Source of the DNA: Echinococcus granulosus
Lineage: Eukaryota; Platyhelminthes; Cestoda; Cyclophyllidea; Taeniidae
Direction of reading: 5' to 3'
Length of the DNA: 64,000 bases
NCBI RefSeq assembly: GCF_000524195.1
Contig: NW_020170427.1
Location: 328,627 to 392,626 of the forward strand
A program made the translations under genes and the position numbers. Within the stretch, counting starts at the first letter, position 1. The number at the start of each line of letters is the position of its first letter. Shown piece after piece: positions 40,301 through 53,748 of this stretch. The notes beneath the pieces were generated by a model. The model saw only the letters and a list, made by a program, of their open reading frames with translations. It had not been told where the DNA came from and searched no databases.

Positions 40301-43300
40301 TCTAATAATGCTTATAGAACAGGAATAGGATAGTACTGCACTGTGCCGCTTTTTACTGTTTGAATGTCTTTACCTGGAGTGTTCTCCCATCCAAATTTAA
40401 AACGCAAAATCCATCTTCTCTTCACCAGTTGATGTGGAACCTGCCGCCAGATTTCTTTCTCCATGGCTGTGATAGGAGATGGCTGCATTCCTTAAATATC
40501 ATCCTGATATAATCTCTGTTTTTGCAGATCACCTGAATTCACTGATGAAATCAAAGTGATTCTTCCGAAGGAGCTCAATTCGAACCACTACTTGCTCTTT
40601 ACTTTTGTCCACGTCGACCTTTCACCTTCACGTGACACCAGCAATTCCGTCCTTGGTTACTCGGTAGGTTCCAATTTCTCTACCATTCGTCACCCAAATT
40701 GGCCAGGAGTGAGTTTCTTCTCTAACGGTTACCTTTGTCAGTTTCTTCGAGCAGATCCTCTGAAATTCTGACAACTTTTACCATTTGCTAATGTTTACAC
40801 TTGATTTTATTTGGTTTTAACTGCTACCAAATGATTCTTTAAATAACAAGACATCATCAATTTTAGTGGCTTCCGATTCTCATTAGTGGAAGAATATTTT
40901 CTGGAGAAGAGAAGCTTTATCTAACCCATGATCATCCTACTCCCGAAATGGCCCAAACAATACCTAGGCATGTTGAAGCCTTGGCAAAGGTTGGTTTAAC
41001 CAGTGAGTAGCCTTTGCCTAATGGAACACACGGCACCAACTACTTGGTTTTCCACTCAGGATGACATGGAGGCCGGGAAAACGCATTTTCTCAACAAGAC
41101 GTCATTTCACCTCCGTGTGGTGCCACTCAGCAGTTTGTACCAAGACGATGACTTTGTCGCCTCAGTGATAAGAGAATGTAATTTTGCGAATTTCACGGAA
41201 ACAAGTGAATCACTGAGCAAACAGGACCTCTTTTTGGCCCAATCGGGATCGGATTCTCTGTAAGAAGTTTACTTACCCCCTTCAAATTGGCTTCTTGAAC
41301 ACGTTTGATTTCATTGTCGCAAATGCGTGACGTGTTGTGCACCACTTCTGTTTCATATGATGAAAGTTTACCCTAAACTCAAGTAAACTTATCTGCATCT
41401 AGATCCTCTCCTCCGCCACTGCTTTTGCATCTCCAGAAGGCAAAACTGAACCAGCTAGTTTTGCATTTGGTGCCAATCATGGATGGACTGCTACAGACTC
41501 TAGGAGCCTGTCTGGTACAAAACAATGTAAAAGCATCACAAAATTTACTCACCCTGCTGGCTTTCTACATTCATCGTATATCAAAGGGTCTCTCCGACTG
41601 GGAAGAGCAATTTACTGGACGCAATCGCTTTATATGTGCATATTTATCAGGCATCGGAAGGTGCTCCATTGAGCATGGTGCGTTGGTCACTTCTCGTGTG
41701 AATACTATTGGTGCAACTTTTTTGTGATCTATCAGTATTTATTTAAAACAAGAAAAAGTTCTACACATGTTTTTTTCATACTCGGTGCCTTACCTCCGAA
41801 CTTGGCCTCTGTATACTGGTCATTCATACCCACTTGCTCCTCAAGTCCCATTAGTTAATGCCTGCCTGTTAAGTCGTTTACACAAATCGGTTGTATTTTT
41901 CCTCGGCCGAGGTGAAGATTGTAGAGGGCTTGTATTTTACCAATGACATTAATTTTATTACATTTCTGAGTAATCTGTGGCTTTTACCTGCCACCCCTTC
42001 TGAAGTCGGGTCTTGCTATGGACGAGCCTGAAGTCACATATCTGGATTAGTTGTTTTTCTGTCCAAAATATTGTGAAGCGTTTACTATTTAATTACGTCT
42101 ACGTGTATACTCTCGATCTGGTTGGCAAATGTACAGGAATGTCGCCTTCAACAGTGCGAATTTCGTCTTTGTAGTTCTACCATATCTTCTCTCCGGATAT
42201 CCAATGATGGGACTGGCTTGGATAGATGATGTTTTCGAGTACCTCCACAGGTCTAATGAGAATTTGACCAAGGTACTATGAGCTATATTTGCCACGCAGA
42301 AGTATGCTAATTGTTTTAATAATGTTGCTTCTTTTTGTTCCAGAAGTTGCATGAGGAATTGCTTCAATGCCTCATCGGTCAGATTGCCACCAATACTCCG
42401 TTTTCCAGGAACTTCTATGAGGAGACGTTGTGGTTCTTCTTGGAACTGCTGGTTTGTTTTCAATTTTTTAGAAAGCCCTTATGCTGTTCCAAACATCAAG
42501 AAATAAAATCAATGACAAATACAGACTTTAAATTTGATTTGGTTAGGTATGTACAAAACCAAGCTCGCTACACAGCGCTACCTAAGTAGGTGGGTACTTT
42601 ATGTTAAGTAACTTCGTGCATCTTTATTTATGCTTTTTTTCTTGGAAGGTTCGAACTCTAATCGTGGAATGCAAAATTAGCGATGAATCCGCCAGCCAAC
42701 TTTTTGTGGAAAATTTGGATCTCCTTACTCGGGAAGTCACGAAAAGCATCACCAACCGCCTAATGCAGGACGACAAGGAGGAAACCTTTGATAGCACTTG
42801 CCTTCTGAATCGCGCTTTCGCATTCTTTCTGCAGGACCTTTTAATCTGTCTCAATGCCACTCATGTGTTTCGGTTTACCTCAGCTTACATGCAGGCAGTT
42901 AGTTCATGTAATTTTGTGATACAAGATCACGTTAATCGCTATTCGGCATTGTTTAAAAACACTTTGTGATACTACGTCTTGTGTAAAGTCCTCGCCTTAT
43001 TTTTATATTCAATCCCGCAGATCAACTCATTCATTGAAGAATTGCTGGCACCCAGCTCTTGGAACTCGGAGGATGAAGAGGCAGCGTCATCTCGAGACAA
43101 GAAGGTTCGAAATCTGCAATTACTGAAACTAGAAATGCTTCAAATCCTCACAGCCGCACCAGACTATCTGGCTCTGAGTCTACCCGACCAAAGTCTGTTG
43201 CCTGATACTGTGCATTCAATAAATCAGGTCGCTTACTTTACCACATTTGAGCAGGAAGATGAAATTCTCACTGATCCAACCTACCAAAGACTACACTTTT

Positions 43301-46300
43301 TACCAGCGATGCTACTGGGGGAAATTCGCACCTGCCTCCTTCATTCGTGAGTTTCTTCTTTATCATTATAACGTGCTTAGATTACATCTTTATGTAACCT
43401 CTTGTAGTTGTTAGGGTTTATTTTCCAAACCGGTGTACAGTCGTTTCTTGTTGTCAAACTGTAAAGTAATCATTTTTTTCTCCTTTCAGAGAACCCGCAT
43501 TGCAGGAGAACGCCCTGACTACCCTATGGTACCTCATGAAAAGTCACGAGTCCCAGTCTTGCACATTTAGAGCAGGGCGAGAATCCTCCAATCTCTGGGA
43601 TGCGGCTGCGCTTTACATCCCACTTCTAGACATCGCTTGCGACAATGCCTCTGCCATGTATGTCAGTTGGGTCGGTGCCTTGAAGAAGCAGGAAAGAGTG
43701 CTCAGAGAGGTGGCAAAGGTCTCTGTACTTTTGGATGCTCAGCGGAGCTCAAACGATGGCGCTTCGAAGCGGTCCGGGTGGATTTTATCTTCTATGACTG
43801 CTAAGGAACGGGTTAGATGGGTAGGTATAACCGAAAATCTTATGTATATTTAAAACGATTACAAATCTGATCTTTGAAGTGGAGTATTTGCATTCCTTCA
43901 CCCACAGATGGGTCGTCGTATCTCGTTAACTCCGGACCGTAGAGGATCAGTGGAACATCGTTCATCTAGTGCACCGTCACTTCCATCACAACAAGAGTAC
44001 ACCACTTTCCCTAGCCCAAGTAAAACGTGGATCCACGCTGTCCTCTCTTCAGCTCCCTTCTCACTGCCCAGCGAGACGACTCACGTATTCAGTGACTGTG
44101 TCACGAGACTCCTCCTCTTAGAGACGCTTTGGATCCTCCAATACACTCATCGACAGGTCCTTCTACAGTGGCTCGTCACTAGGGGTGTTGAAAAGGCGCA
44201 GAATCTTGTTGAGCTGCTCATTCTTGCTCTCAACTACTTTGAGTATCCGGTAGGTGAACAATACAATAACTGTTAGCTCAATTCAGTAAAATTTAGCTGG
44301 TTTGATTATTTGCGAATCGCCGCTCTAGACGATTAGATACCTTGAAAATACTTTTCAATTAATATAGAAACATTACATAAAAAATTTCTAAGACTCATAT
44401 TTGGCGTAGTTCGGTTTTTGAGATTTACGAAAACTTTTTTTACTTTTAGGGTGGGAATGAGTTTTTGACCGAGTCAACGGACGAAGACTCCAAAGGTAGG
44501 TGGCGTTTTGCAGTATCCGACAGGCAATAGCGACTTGGCTCTTTCCTGATAATGCAGAATTCAGTAGTAGGACAGAATATGTATATGCTGCAAAAATTAC
44601 TGGCATGACCTGCAGGTCATACCCCTCAGCGGAAGTACAATCGGCGGAGCCTTCAGTGCCAGGATAACCAAAACTGAGAGTTAAACAAACCTTGTATTAC
44701 TTAGCCATTCTCCCCTTTTGAGCGCCTTCTTTGGCGCTCTCTCTGGTATCCCTCCTGCCTTGGCCATCACAACATAATCGGTGCTGTGAGAAAAACACCC
44801 TTACGAACCAACCGCGCCAGTCATCGAATTCGTGTGCTACTGAGGTGATATTTGGCCGCACTGNNNNNNNNNNNNNNNNNNNNNNNNNNNNNNNNNNNNN
44901 NNNNNNNNNNNNNNNNNNNNNNNNNNNNNNNNNNNNNNNNNNNNNNNNNNNNNNNNNNNNNNNTTTGGCCGCACTGTCACCGATGCCTCTTGGCATTTCC
45001 ACTGGAGCTGGAATTTCTTCCTGTTTGGGAGCTGTATTGGGGGAAGGGGAGTGTGCCGGTCATCTTGTATGTCTTTCGCTAATAGCAAGAACAATAAACG
45101 AAAGTAGTCTTTTAATAAAGGGCGGGGTTTGAAATAGTTTCTAGGGGAAAAATTTTCGTGCCTGTTCCTGCTTGTCACTATTCTCACTTCAGTGCTGCTT
45201 AGCAGTGTATGTCTATCTGCCTGAATTCTATCTAGCAAGTAGGAGTGGAGGTGGTATCGCTTGTTCACTTAGCGGGTATCGTAGAGAGCTCCGTAACCAA
45301 CTTTTCCAGATGGTTCAAGGCCACGGAGAGTGTCGCTCGCCTCAATTGGTAGTAGCACTCCTGCATAACACGGGACTGGGTAAGTTGCCGAAGGTTGATT
45401 CATTTTCAACCCTTCTATTAGGGGTCGTCACCGATCCTCCCATTCGTCACAATGTTTTAGCTTTCAGGAATGGCAAATCAGGGTTGATGACCCTTAGGAT
45501 TGGGTTTGTTTTTTGCTGTCACCAATGCAGCCCTCCGAGACTGCCCTGGAGACGAAAGAATGAAAGAAATTTTATTCTCAACATACGAAAGGAATAAGAG
45601 GCTACTGCTATGATCCGGAAGCCATGCTCCCACTATAAGTTTGAAAGCGGAGCCTCCAATGCCTACGTTTTTGTCTTTTTTTAAGTTACACGTCTTCCAA
45701 CTTTTCAAATGAATAATTATCAAGTTTAAAATTTAAAAACTTTTGGATAAAAAAATATTGAAATTTCGCAAGGTGTTACAGACTGGGACATCAGTCCTGT
45801 CTGCTTACCCGTGATTTTGTTTTTTATCAGTCGTTCAGAAGCTCGGGGAGTCGCCCATTCTCCAGTTGAAGAGATTAGACAATCTCGGGTGTCAAACTAC
45901 TGATACACTACCAGTCGCGTGTCGTGAGGAGACAAAACTTCTCTACCTATTTGTGACCTCGGTCGTGTGTAAAACTTTAGATCTTCTCATTAATGTAAGG
46001 CAGTTTGAAGCCTTCTCCCCTAGTTTCTTTCTAAGGCCTTTGATCATCCCCTTTCAGCTAGTGATGTGACAGGGGAGGAGAGTGACAACCTGATCATATC
46101 TTCCCGCCTCATTTGCAGTATTGCTAGAGCATACATCTTTGGTCTGAGCATGCACCACTGTTCCAAAACATTTCAGCTTCTTTGCTGTGGCATGTCCGAA
46201 TTGATCTCAAAGGTGGGTCCTACTTGTTTTTCATTTTTGCTAGCATATAAATTCGGTAGGGCATATAGGATGGGATCCTCTGTTGTCTCGCATTTGACGA

Positions 46301-49300
46301 AAAGACAGTTTGAGTGCAGTAGAGAGTTTTCAGTTAAATTACTACACCTTATTCTGCTGGATACAAGACGTATGCGTCTATTAGTTATTCTCCTTTACAG
46401 ATGTTTTTTTTTTGGGGGGGGGGGAGGTCAAAAGGTGGTGTGCTCACCACGATGGCTTCAACTTCACCACTTAAAGTACTCTCACCTGCCCCTAACCGCT
46501 ACTTTTCTCAGAAAAGAGTAATTTCTTCAAGGGTTTCTGTAGGACACTGACAGCCTTATGTTTGGAGAAGAAGAGAAAGACAGGTTTTGATGCTTCGCTG
46601 ATATGGAAGACGTACCATACCTTCAGCAGACAATGCCTCACTATTTTAACGGAGCTTCTAGGCTATAGTGGCCAAATTTTCTCTGAGGGTCTTGTGATTG
46701 ATGCCTTAACTCACAATATTTGCCGATAAAAGTAGCTGGTGCTTAAAAGACTGCTCTGATGCGTATCGTGTTTCAGTTCCCACAGTACTTCCTGGACGAG
46801 GCGTCGGTTACACACTTCGTGCTTTGTCGGGTGCTACTACCTCATTGTGCCTCTCCGCTGAAAAAAATTAGGAAGATTGCAAATGCTGCTGCATTTCACC
46901 TCCTTCAACAGTGCCACCAAGTTTGCGATGTAAGTGGCACTCCTGTCAAATGTTCCCTCCTGGCTGTACCGACCAAAACACAGAACCAGTGCTCACTTTC
47001 ATATTTAAAGGCGAGAGGGCTAAACAGAAACAATGGTGGTTTGTTCATTTCTTTTCATTCCACATTGAGTCTTGAACGCAACTTATCCAGGAATCATGAT
47101 ACCTCTCAAAGGGGATAATTAGAGACTGCTGAACTGCATGCTCACAGCAACTTTGGATGAGGTTTCAAGGTGTATTTTATTTCTCCAGACACCAATCTAA
47201 TTGACTTCATGCACTTTTCATAGCATAGCAATCACTTAATGTACTTGAACGGTATTTAACTGTAGCGTCCGCGTCTTTCGTGAAGCCCAACGAAACTGAC
47301 GCCCAGGAGGGCTGAGAGGCTACCGGCATGGTCCGAAGATCATGCCATCGAGTCAAAGCGCAGTGGCGGAGCCTTAAGTGCCCACCAAACCAAAACGAAG
47401 AGTTAAATCAACAATCACAGCATTGCATAACCTCTTCTTTCTTAAGCGTCGTCCCTAGTGATCCTCTTGGTCAAACTCCCTGCGTCAGTCATCACAACGT
47501 AGTCGGCGGTGCAAGAAAAACACCCACGAACCAACAGCGCCAGTCATTGAATTTGCGTGCAACTGAGGGGATATTTAGCCGCAACTCCACTGATCCCTCT
47601 TCACAATTCTGCTGGATTTGAAGTTTCATCCTGTTTGAGAATTTTATTGATGGGAAGGAGGAAGGTGCAGGCCATCACGCATGTCCATCGCTAGTTGTAA
47701 GGACACCGGCCCAAAAGCGCTGTCATTTAATAAGGGATGGGGTTCAAAATACTTTCGTGGGGATGAGGTTTTGCATATGTTCCTCTTTCCACCTTGTTTT
47801 CACTTCATTGCTATCCAGCTATATCTGTTTGGGTTCTATCCAGCTAGTAGGGAGGTGGAGGAGGTATCGATCGTTCCCTTAACTGATATTTCAATGCAGG
47901 TATCGTAGACAGCTCCGTAACGAACCTTTGCATATAGTTCATGTAATCGACTTTTTACTGATTAAATGTTCCTAGATAACATTTTCTTCAATTTTTGAAG
48001 GAATATCTCTAAACAAACTTAAAAGTCGCCTTGGAATTACTCTTGCTCTATTTGTTTCTACAATAATCTCTACAGGATTCGAGTATATACAATTCTGGTA
48101 AGGCTAGTACTTCACCATATTTCTAAATTTTAGCACCTGTATCCTGTGAATGGCCAAATGGCCCTGGCTCTACACTCCCTCCTAGCACCCAACGATCTCA
48201 CTCTTGACACATCATCCTCCCCCTCCTGGTTCGCCCGACGCCTAGGGGTCGTGACTGAGTGTCTCTCCTACCTCACCGAGGCTAGCACTAACCTCTACTG
48301 GCACCATCTCCTCTCCCACCTCATCTACGACCGCAGGATTCATGGTGGTCAGGAGGGTGACCCGCTGTTTCCCACACTCGCTCCCCCTCATATTCACTTC
48401 CTTTTGGCAAGAGCACATCTTTCGGCTTGCTTTCGGGCGCTCAAAGAATACGCTAAGGCGGATACAAGGGAAGGAGGTGATTTAGGGAGAAATAAAGGTA
48501 GTGGAGGTGTGTCATTCAACGGACTACGTTTTGCAATGACGTTTGCAAATACCCAAGCGCCTGATGCTGGATTTCAGGCTCAACTTAATGCATCTGTGGA
48601 TATTTTGCATGTAAGGAAATCGGAATAACTTTTATTTTAAGCCATTTCTGAAGGAAAATGATAATCTAATTCCATATACTCTACCCAACTTTTTACTGAG
48701 TCAATTCTGAAAAAGAACCCAAATATGGCTTTTGGTGTGGACAAAATGTAGGGAACAATTTTTCTCCGGAAAAGAAGCCTTAGAAAGGAAGTTTAGGTCT
48801 TTGTACCTGTGATTTGGGTTTTAAATAGTAAAAGTTGGATGTTCGTTCGATTATGTAAGAAAACAAAAGGATTAGCGAAAGATAGAGCAAAGCGGGCTTG
48901 AGAAGGTGATACTCAATGCTAAGCAAGAAATAAATCCTTTTTAAAGTTTAAAGGTTTTGGAGACTTTATCAGAGGCAGAAGAAAATTACGTCTGGCAACA
49001 ATGAGATTGTCTTATTTTTCTCTTTTTGAAAAGGATATATTCACATGCCTCCTTCATTTCAACGATCTCCAAAGACGCTATACCGGCTCCCAGATCGTTG
49101 AAAAGGACGACCGAATTTCTGTGGTCGAGTTGCTCGTTGATCTGGCATCTGTATGTCGTCTGCTTCCTGAACTGCGGCAGTACTGGCTTTTGCGTCTTGC
49201 AGAGGTCCACTTATTTGTAAGTCCAATTCCTTCACACCACAGCCACTCCATTCACTACCGACCGTGTGCTTCAATACGTGTATGAGAATCGCTATGATCA

Positions 49301-52300
49301 TCTTGGGACTTGTGTAGACGAGGCACACCTGAAATGAGGTACTCATTAAAGACATGTGAAGTGGGCACTTTCATTGGCTTATAGCTCTCAAAACCTTTCC
49401 TTATTGTGAATAGCATTCCCATTTCTGTCCAAGCCGTAATCATTGTCTGGCTTGATTCTCATTCAATTTGTTCCCAAGTTAGAACAGTTTTACCAGTAAT
49501 TCTTCAATTTTTGTTCGGCTTTGCCCCTACTGATTTGGAAATCTATGCATAGTTCAAACAGCCAGCAGAAGCAGCCCAAGCCCTGCTTCACACCCTTGCC
49601 ATCGATGTGGAACAGATGGTGAGCCGGAAAAGCTCCCCCCTCTTCACCGTCCTAAGCGAAGGCGTTGATTCCATGGCGCGTCAATTGGGATCGCCAAACC
49701 TCCTAGAGGAGTCGGCTCTAGAACTGGCCGTTGGACTTCCAGCCTCCACTCCTCTCCCAATCACAGCTGAACGCTCCCTGCAGAAGACCTCTGCAAACGT
49801 ATTTGTGAAGCGCTTTTACGAGTTGATCGAAAGAATTGCTAAGTGCTTCCATGCGGCCGATCAATCTGAGCAGATTCCATCACTTTGTTACTGGATTCTA
49901 CCGATTTTGTACTCAACTAGGGAACAAGAGTGTCTCCGTCAGGTGTACGAACTTATTCGGACCTCGCATAGTGCCATATACGAACCTGCCGTAAGTTTTT
50001 AGGCTTTTGGCCAACTAACCAATGACTGACTGCCTGACAAACTGACTTATGATGAGAATTGGCCTTGATATTGCAAAGTAAAGCAAATGAGGCGATGGTT
50101 GGGGATTCTCAAACGATTCACGCACCACCTAAACTTTTCACAATACTAGCACTACCCACTCCACATCGCCACGTCTCATCCCACCCCAACCCGCATTTTT
50201 AAGGCACCTACTACTTCATCCATCCACTGAAGACCACAAATGCTTTGCGTTTGGCGTTAGGAACTGTCCACTTGCTGCAGTCCAAACAACAATTAGGAAT
50301 GAGATCCATCTCCTCGATATGATACAAAGGGGAGTGTGGAGGCGGACACTCTTCTTTTTCGCCACCTTCTTTCTGATGCCATTTCCCAATTGATGATAAT
50401 AGCTCTTCTTTGGCTGTACAACTGACGGAAAAGCACACGGGCAGTGAGATAGACGATTGGGAAATAAGAGTAAGGTAGAAACGGAGATGACCTGGCCTAG
50501 GTTGTTTTCAAAGTTTCTAGAAGTTGAATGTTTGATTGGAATATAGTCTGCAAGGGTGTGTCTCATCGAAAAGGGATTGGGTTGGTAATTATATCAGTGG
50601 ACAAGGTACCTGAAGAAGCTTTTCTCTGGTATTTAACCTCTGCAATAAAGAACTACAAGATCTTTGTCACCCTTATCTTTAAGACTGTTGGGTTCAGCGG
50701 TACCAACTTGTTCGCATTAGCCTCAATGCACAACTGTGGCAGAGCGCGGAAAGACTGTGGAATAGGGTGGGAACCAAATCACACGGTGAATCGTTTTTAT
50801 TCAACTTGTTGTGTGAGTTGTTAGTTAAGTGAATTGCCTGCCTTACCAGAAAGTAATAGTGACCGGGACGTCGACGAAATCAGCGCCGGTCAATGGATTC
50901 AACAAGAGTGGAAAGATTAAAAAGGGGAAAGCATAATAAAGCATAATAAAGCAATTGACGGTAATGGAGTCATCGACCAGTCTGGGCTTCAGTTTCTCCT
51001 TACGTGCGTTTAAGCATCTATGGTTTGTGGATGAACTTTTTCTATTTTGAGAGATGCTTTCACCTTTACTCTTCTCTCCATTAGCGAACAAATCGCCTCT
51101 TCAATACATACTTTCGAGTTGGATTTTACGGCCCTCTGTTTGGTGACCAGAATGGCAAGGAGTTCATCTACAAGGAGGCCCCACTGACCAAGCTGGCCGA
51201 GATTACCGCCCGTCTTCAGGAGTTTTACTCGCATCAACTTGGTGGCAAACCGGTTGAGATAATTAAGAGCTCCAGTCGAGTTTTTGCTGCAGATCTCGAT
51301 GAGGCCATTGTAAATCTACCATCTCTGCTTCTGTTTTGAGAAAAGTGCTTCTTGACACTACTTATGCCTTTCTGATGCGGTTATTTAGGCCTACCTGCAG
51401 ATAACATATGTGGAACCGCACTTTGAGGAATTCGAGCTTCGAAAACGAAGACTCGAGTGTGAAAGAAATTATGGAATTAGTAAGTGATTGGCATTCCTAT
51501 ATTCTTATAATGGAAACTAAATTTATCTATTCCTGGGCGATTGGTTACGATGGCACCGATCAGACGAATTGCCCACCCCCCTCCCCTCTTCATCAATGCT
51601 ATTCTTTAGTTATCTTAACTTTAGAACGCTTTGTGATGGTGACACCATTCACACAGGCGGGTTTCGCGCATGGTAGCATTTCGGAGCAGTTCAAGAGGAA
51701 GGTGATTCTGACGACGTCACGATGCTTTCCCTACTTGAACCTGCGACTCCCGGTCATTGGTCACGAGGAGTTAGTTCTTTCACCCATAGAGGTTGCTATT
51801 GAAGATGTCGCAACGCGCAATCAACAGCTAGCACTGGCAATTCACACAGATCCTCCTGATGCAAAATTCCTTCAAATGGTCCTTCAGGTGAGCTGTGCGC
51901 CAAAATAATGCAAATCTCCGATGTTTGATCTGTTAAACTACTTATAGCATATCAGCAGTACTGATTTTACTCGTGAAATTTGGAGCACTTCTTGATAAAT
52001 TAATACAAATTCACGAAATTGAGCATACAGATAAAAACCTCCTAATTGTTCTTGGTCCAAGCCAATTTACTTATTCCTTGCTTTTTAGGCAGCATTTATC
52101 TTAGTAGATGAGTCGAAACATATAGGTTTTGGTGGTCAGTTTTCCTCTGAGACTGCAGTGGTAACTGCGAAAACCAACCATGATATTACCTTGAAAAATT
52201 GCTTTGCGAATTCCTCAAAATTTGTTACAAGCTTAGAAGATTTTCGCTTACGTTATTTGCTACTTCATACAGTCAAATGTGGTCTTACTATCATTTAATG

Positions 52301-53545
52301 CATCAAAATAAAAGCTGATCATATACGAAACGGGGCGGCATGAAATTGTAGCCTCGGATCACTCTTTGAAATGGAGGAGTTTGGTTCTTCAGGTGCCACT
52401 CTGTCAGTTCAAAAGGTGGTTTGCTGCGACGCTGGCAGGTGATGAGGTCAAATCTTAAATGATGTAAACAAGTTGATTCTGTAACCTCTTAGGAAGTGGT
52501 TTAAAACCACGACGATTCACTGTATAGTTATCCTTAAGATCATCATCTTTTGTGATTTGATTACTTCAAATAAGGTATGACCATAGAGGAAGCATACCAT
52601 CTAGCAATGTAGCTTTGAATGCGTCTTACGGAGCATGAGGTTAGTTGATTGTGGTTGCTAAGAGAGTTTACGGCTGTAGGATGAAACGGCTCTATTTCAG
52701 GGCTGCGTGAGCACGACTGTGAATCAGGGACCCCTGGAGGTTGCGGTTGCCTTCTTGAATAAACGGGGCTCCCCTTCTTCGTCAGCGTCCCAAGAGAACC
52801 CCGTCATCACTGTATCAGAATCAGATGACGAGCAGCAGAATGAACTCCGGCTCTGTTTGAAGGAGTTTCTGCGCAAGTAAGTTTACTACTTCAACTGCGC
52901 TTCACGCTGACAGTTATTTTCTTCCAAGAAGTCATTCATTTAGACTTCACTAAGCTATGTAGATAAACTGTCATTGTCACTGCTTTATTACTGTCTGATA
53001 GACTTGATAGAGCTCGTTCAGATATTATCTCAATAAATGAGGTTTAAACAACATGAGTTAAATCCAGAGAGGATAATTTTAGGTTGTGCTAGGTTTTTAT
53101 TATCCGCTCAATTAGAGTTGACATATCCCTTTCTTTTAAAGGTATCATTAAGGGATTTCGTACAGGTCCTATCACCCCTTCAAGGCACAAACCGTAGATA
53201 ATGAAGATCACCTGTAGTCGTAGAATCTCCCGAGTTTTGAGTATCGGGTTCCGAGTTTTTGTCTCCACCTAATGTGGACGGATGTTTGATCATTGTCAGC
53301 AGCATTTTTGATCTGTTCACAGCCACATGACCGGTTACACATATTTTTGAAGTCCTCGAGAGGCAAGCTATCATAACTTTTTGTCTGTTAGATCGCAAGA
53401 GGCGGTGCGAATGAATCGGCAGTTGATTGGTCAAGACCAGGAGGAGTACCAGCGCGAGCTTGAACGCAACTTCGTTCAAATTAAACTGCAAATGGAGCCC
53501 TTTTTAAAACCTCCGATATCTTTCCGGGATTTGATAACTGTGTGA
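34320..53545 (+). CDS. DOCK: Dedicator of cytokinesis, DOCK6/7/8 type (DOCK-C), Rho GEF
   Basis: Exons: 34320-34360, 34410-34494, 34528-~34700, 35011-35160, 35292-35663, 35818-35886, 36121-36313, 36464-36765, 36853-37196, 38676-38817, 39821-39916, 40528-40663, 40867-40989, 41060-41259, 41403-41660, 42137-42272, 42344-42451, 42649-42897, 43021-43346, 43490-43811, 43908-44249, 44450-44495, 45831-45968, 46058-46212, 46777-46929, 48134-48610, 49034-49216, 49553-49990, 50698-50766, 51085-51309, 51389-51479, 51625-51887, 52701-52876, 53392-53545. This gives about 2,200 residues, near the family size. DOCK proteins activate Rac/Cdc42 at the membrane through a C2-like DHR-1 and a catalytic DHR-2. VNQGPLEVAVAFL, the N-terminal YRAFGAKH and the absence of a PH domain favour DOCK-C over DOCK-D; 6, 7 and 8 cannot be separated. 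Two joints are open: after the third exon, and between 39916 and 40528 where one exon is missing. The start is the ATG in the YRAF exon. TRIM-like copies occupy three introns. Confidence 0.93.
37587..38641 (-). mobile_element. TRIM-like LTR element, copy D
   Basis: The right repeat is complete at 38474-38641 (TGTAACGCACTGAG to AAAGTATTACA). The left repeat keeps only its first ~75 bases (37587-37665), then jumps to the interior at GAGCGTCGTCC, so about 90-100 bases are deleted. The interior has CATCACAACGTAGTTGGTGC and AAAACACCCACGAACCAA. It lies in DOCK intron 9, antisense to the gene. Confidence 0.8.
38676..41259 (+). other. DHR-1 (C2-like, membrane-binding) segment of the DOCK gene
   Basis: Five recognised exons encode this domain. 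LYTCSDLWDNF and FAM-like VTFGMLKSVSKNIEIVIQLW match the first strands. SPEFTDEIKVILPKELNSNH and YLLFTFVHVDLSPSR are the family's most conserved block. WLPILISGRIFSGEEKLYL and FHLRVVPLSSLYQDD close the domain. One exon, expected to encode the strand ending in a YHNR-like sequence, was not found between 39917 and 40527. Confidence 0.85.
39500..39560 (-). mobile_element. Possible solo-LTR fragment of the TRIM-like family
   Basis: GGGACTGAGGGGTTACTGGTATG followed by CAAGCCGCG resembles the repeat core (GGGCTGAGGCTACCGGCATG ... CATG). It is short and degraded, in DOCK intron 10. A chance match is possible. Confidence 0.3.
44555..45665 (-). mobile_element. TRIM-like LTR element, copy E (contains assembly gap)
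   Basis: The left repeat (about 44555-44701) has GCGGAAGTACAATCGGCGGAG and GAGAGTTAAACAAAC. The right repeat (from 45526) has the GAGACTGCCCTGGAGACGAAAG block and is cut short near 45665. On the minus strand the primer-site position reads TTGGTGACAGCAAAAAAC and the purine tract AAAAGGGGAGAATGG. It fills most of DOCK intron 22, antisense. A 100-N gap interrupts the interior. Confidence 0.8.
44864..44963. other. Assembly gap (100 N)
   Basis: Exactly 100 N, so the length is a placeholder. The 13 bases TTTGGCCGCACTG occur immediately on both sides, inside a repeat element. Confidence 1.
47271..47940 (-). mobile_element. TRIM-like LTR element, copy F (one end missing)
   Basis: The left repeat is well preserved at 47271-47428, starting TGTAGCGTCC and holding GGCTGAGAGGCTACCGGCAT. 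The interior follows to about 47940 (GTAGACAGCTCCGTAACGAAC) and then stops; the other repeat is absent. In the element's own orientation the 5' half is missing. It lies in DOCK intron 25, antisense. Confidence 0.78.
48134..53545 (+). other. DHR-2 (catalytic GEF) segment of the DOCK gene
   Basis: Exons from 48134 onward carry the helical lead-in and the DHR-2. Landmarks in order: LLVDLASVCRLLPELRQYW, KQPAEAAQALLHTLAIDVEQ, RLFNTYFRVGFYGPLFGD, KEFIYKEAPLTKLAEITARL, AYLQITYVEPHFEEFELR, TPFTQAGFAHGSISEQFKRK, LVLSPIEVAIEDVATRNQQL and CVSTTVNQGPLEVAVAFLNK. These match the lobes that hold the GTPase and eject nucleotide. The short 69-base exon at 50698-50766 (RYQLVRISLNAQLWQSAERL) was recovered by phase and fits the helix before RLFNTYFRV. 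Confidence 0.88.
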
Positions 53546-53748
53546 TCTTTTGCAATTTTTGTTGAAACTTGAATATACCGATTTTGTACTTATTTGACTG
53601 CTTACTAACCATTCCGTTTCATTATATCATCCTTATTTGTTCGTTGTTTTAAGGTATGTAATCTTGATTACGTTTTGAAAGTGTGACTGTATGTGAACTT
53701 AAATACCACAATGCAAGTCACAGGTTATGGTACTAGTCATAATACCAA

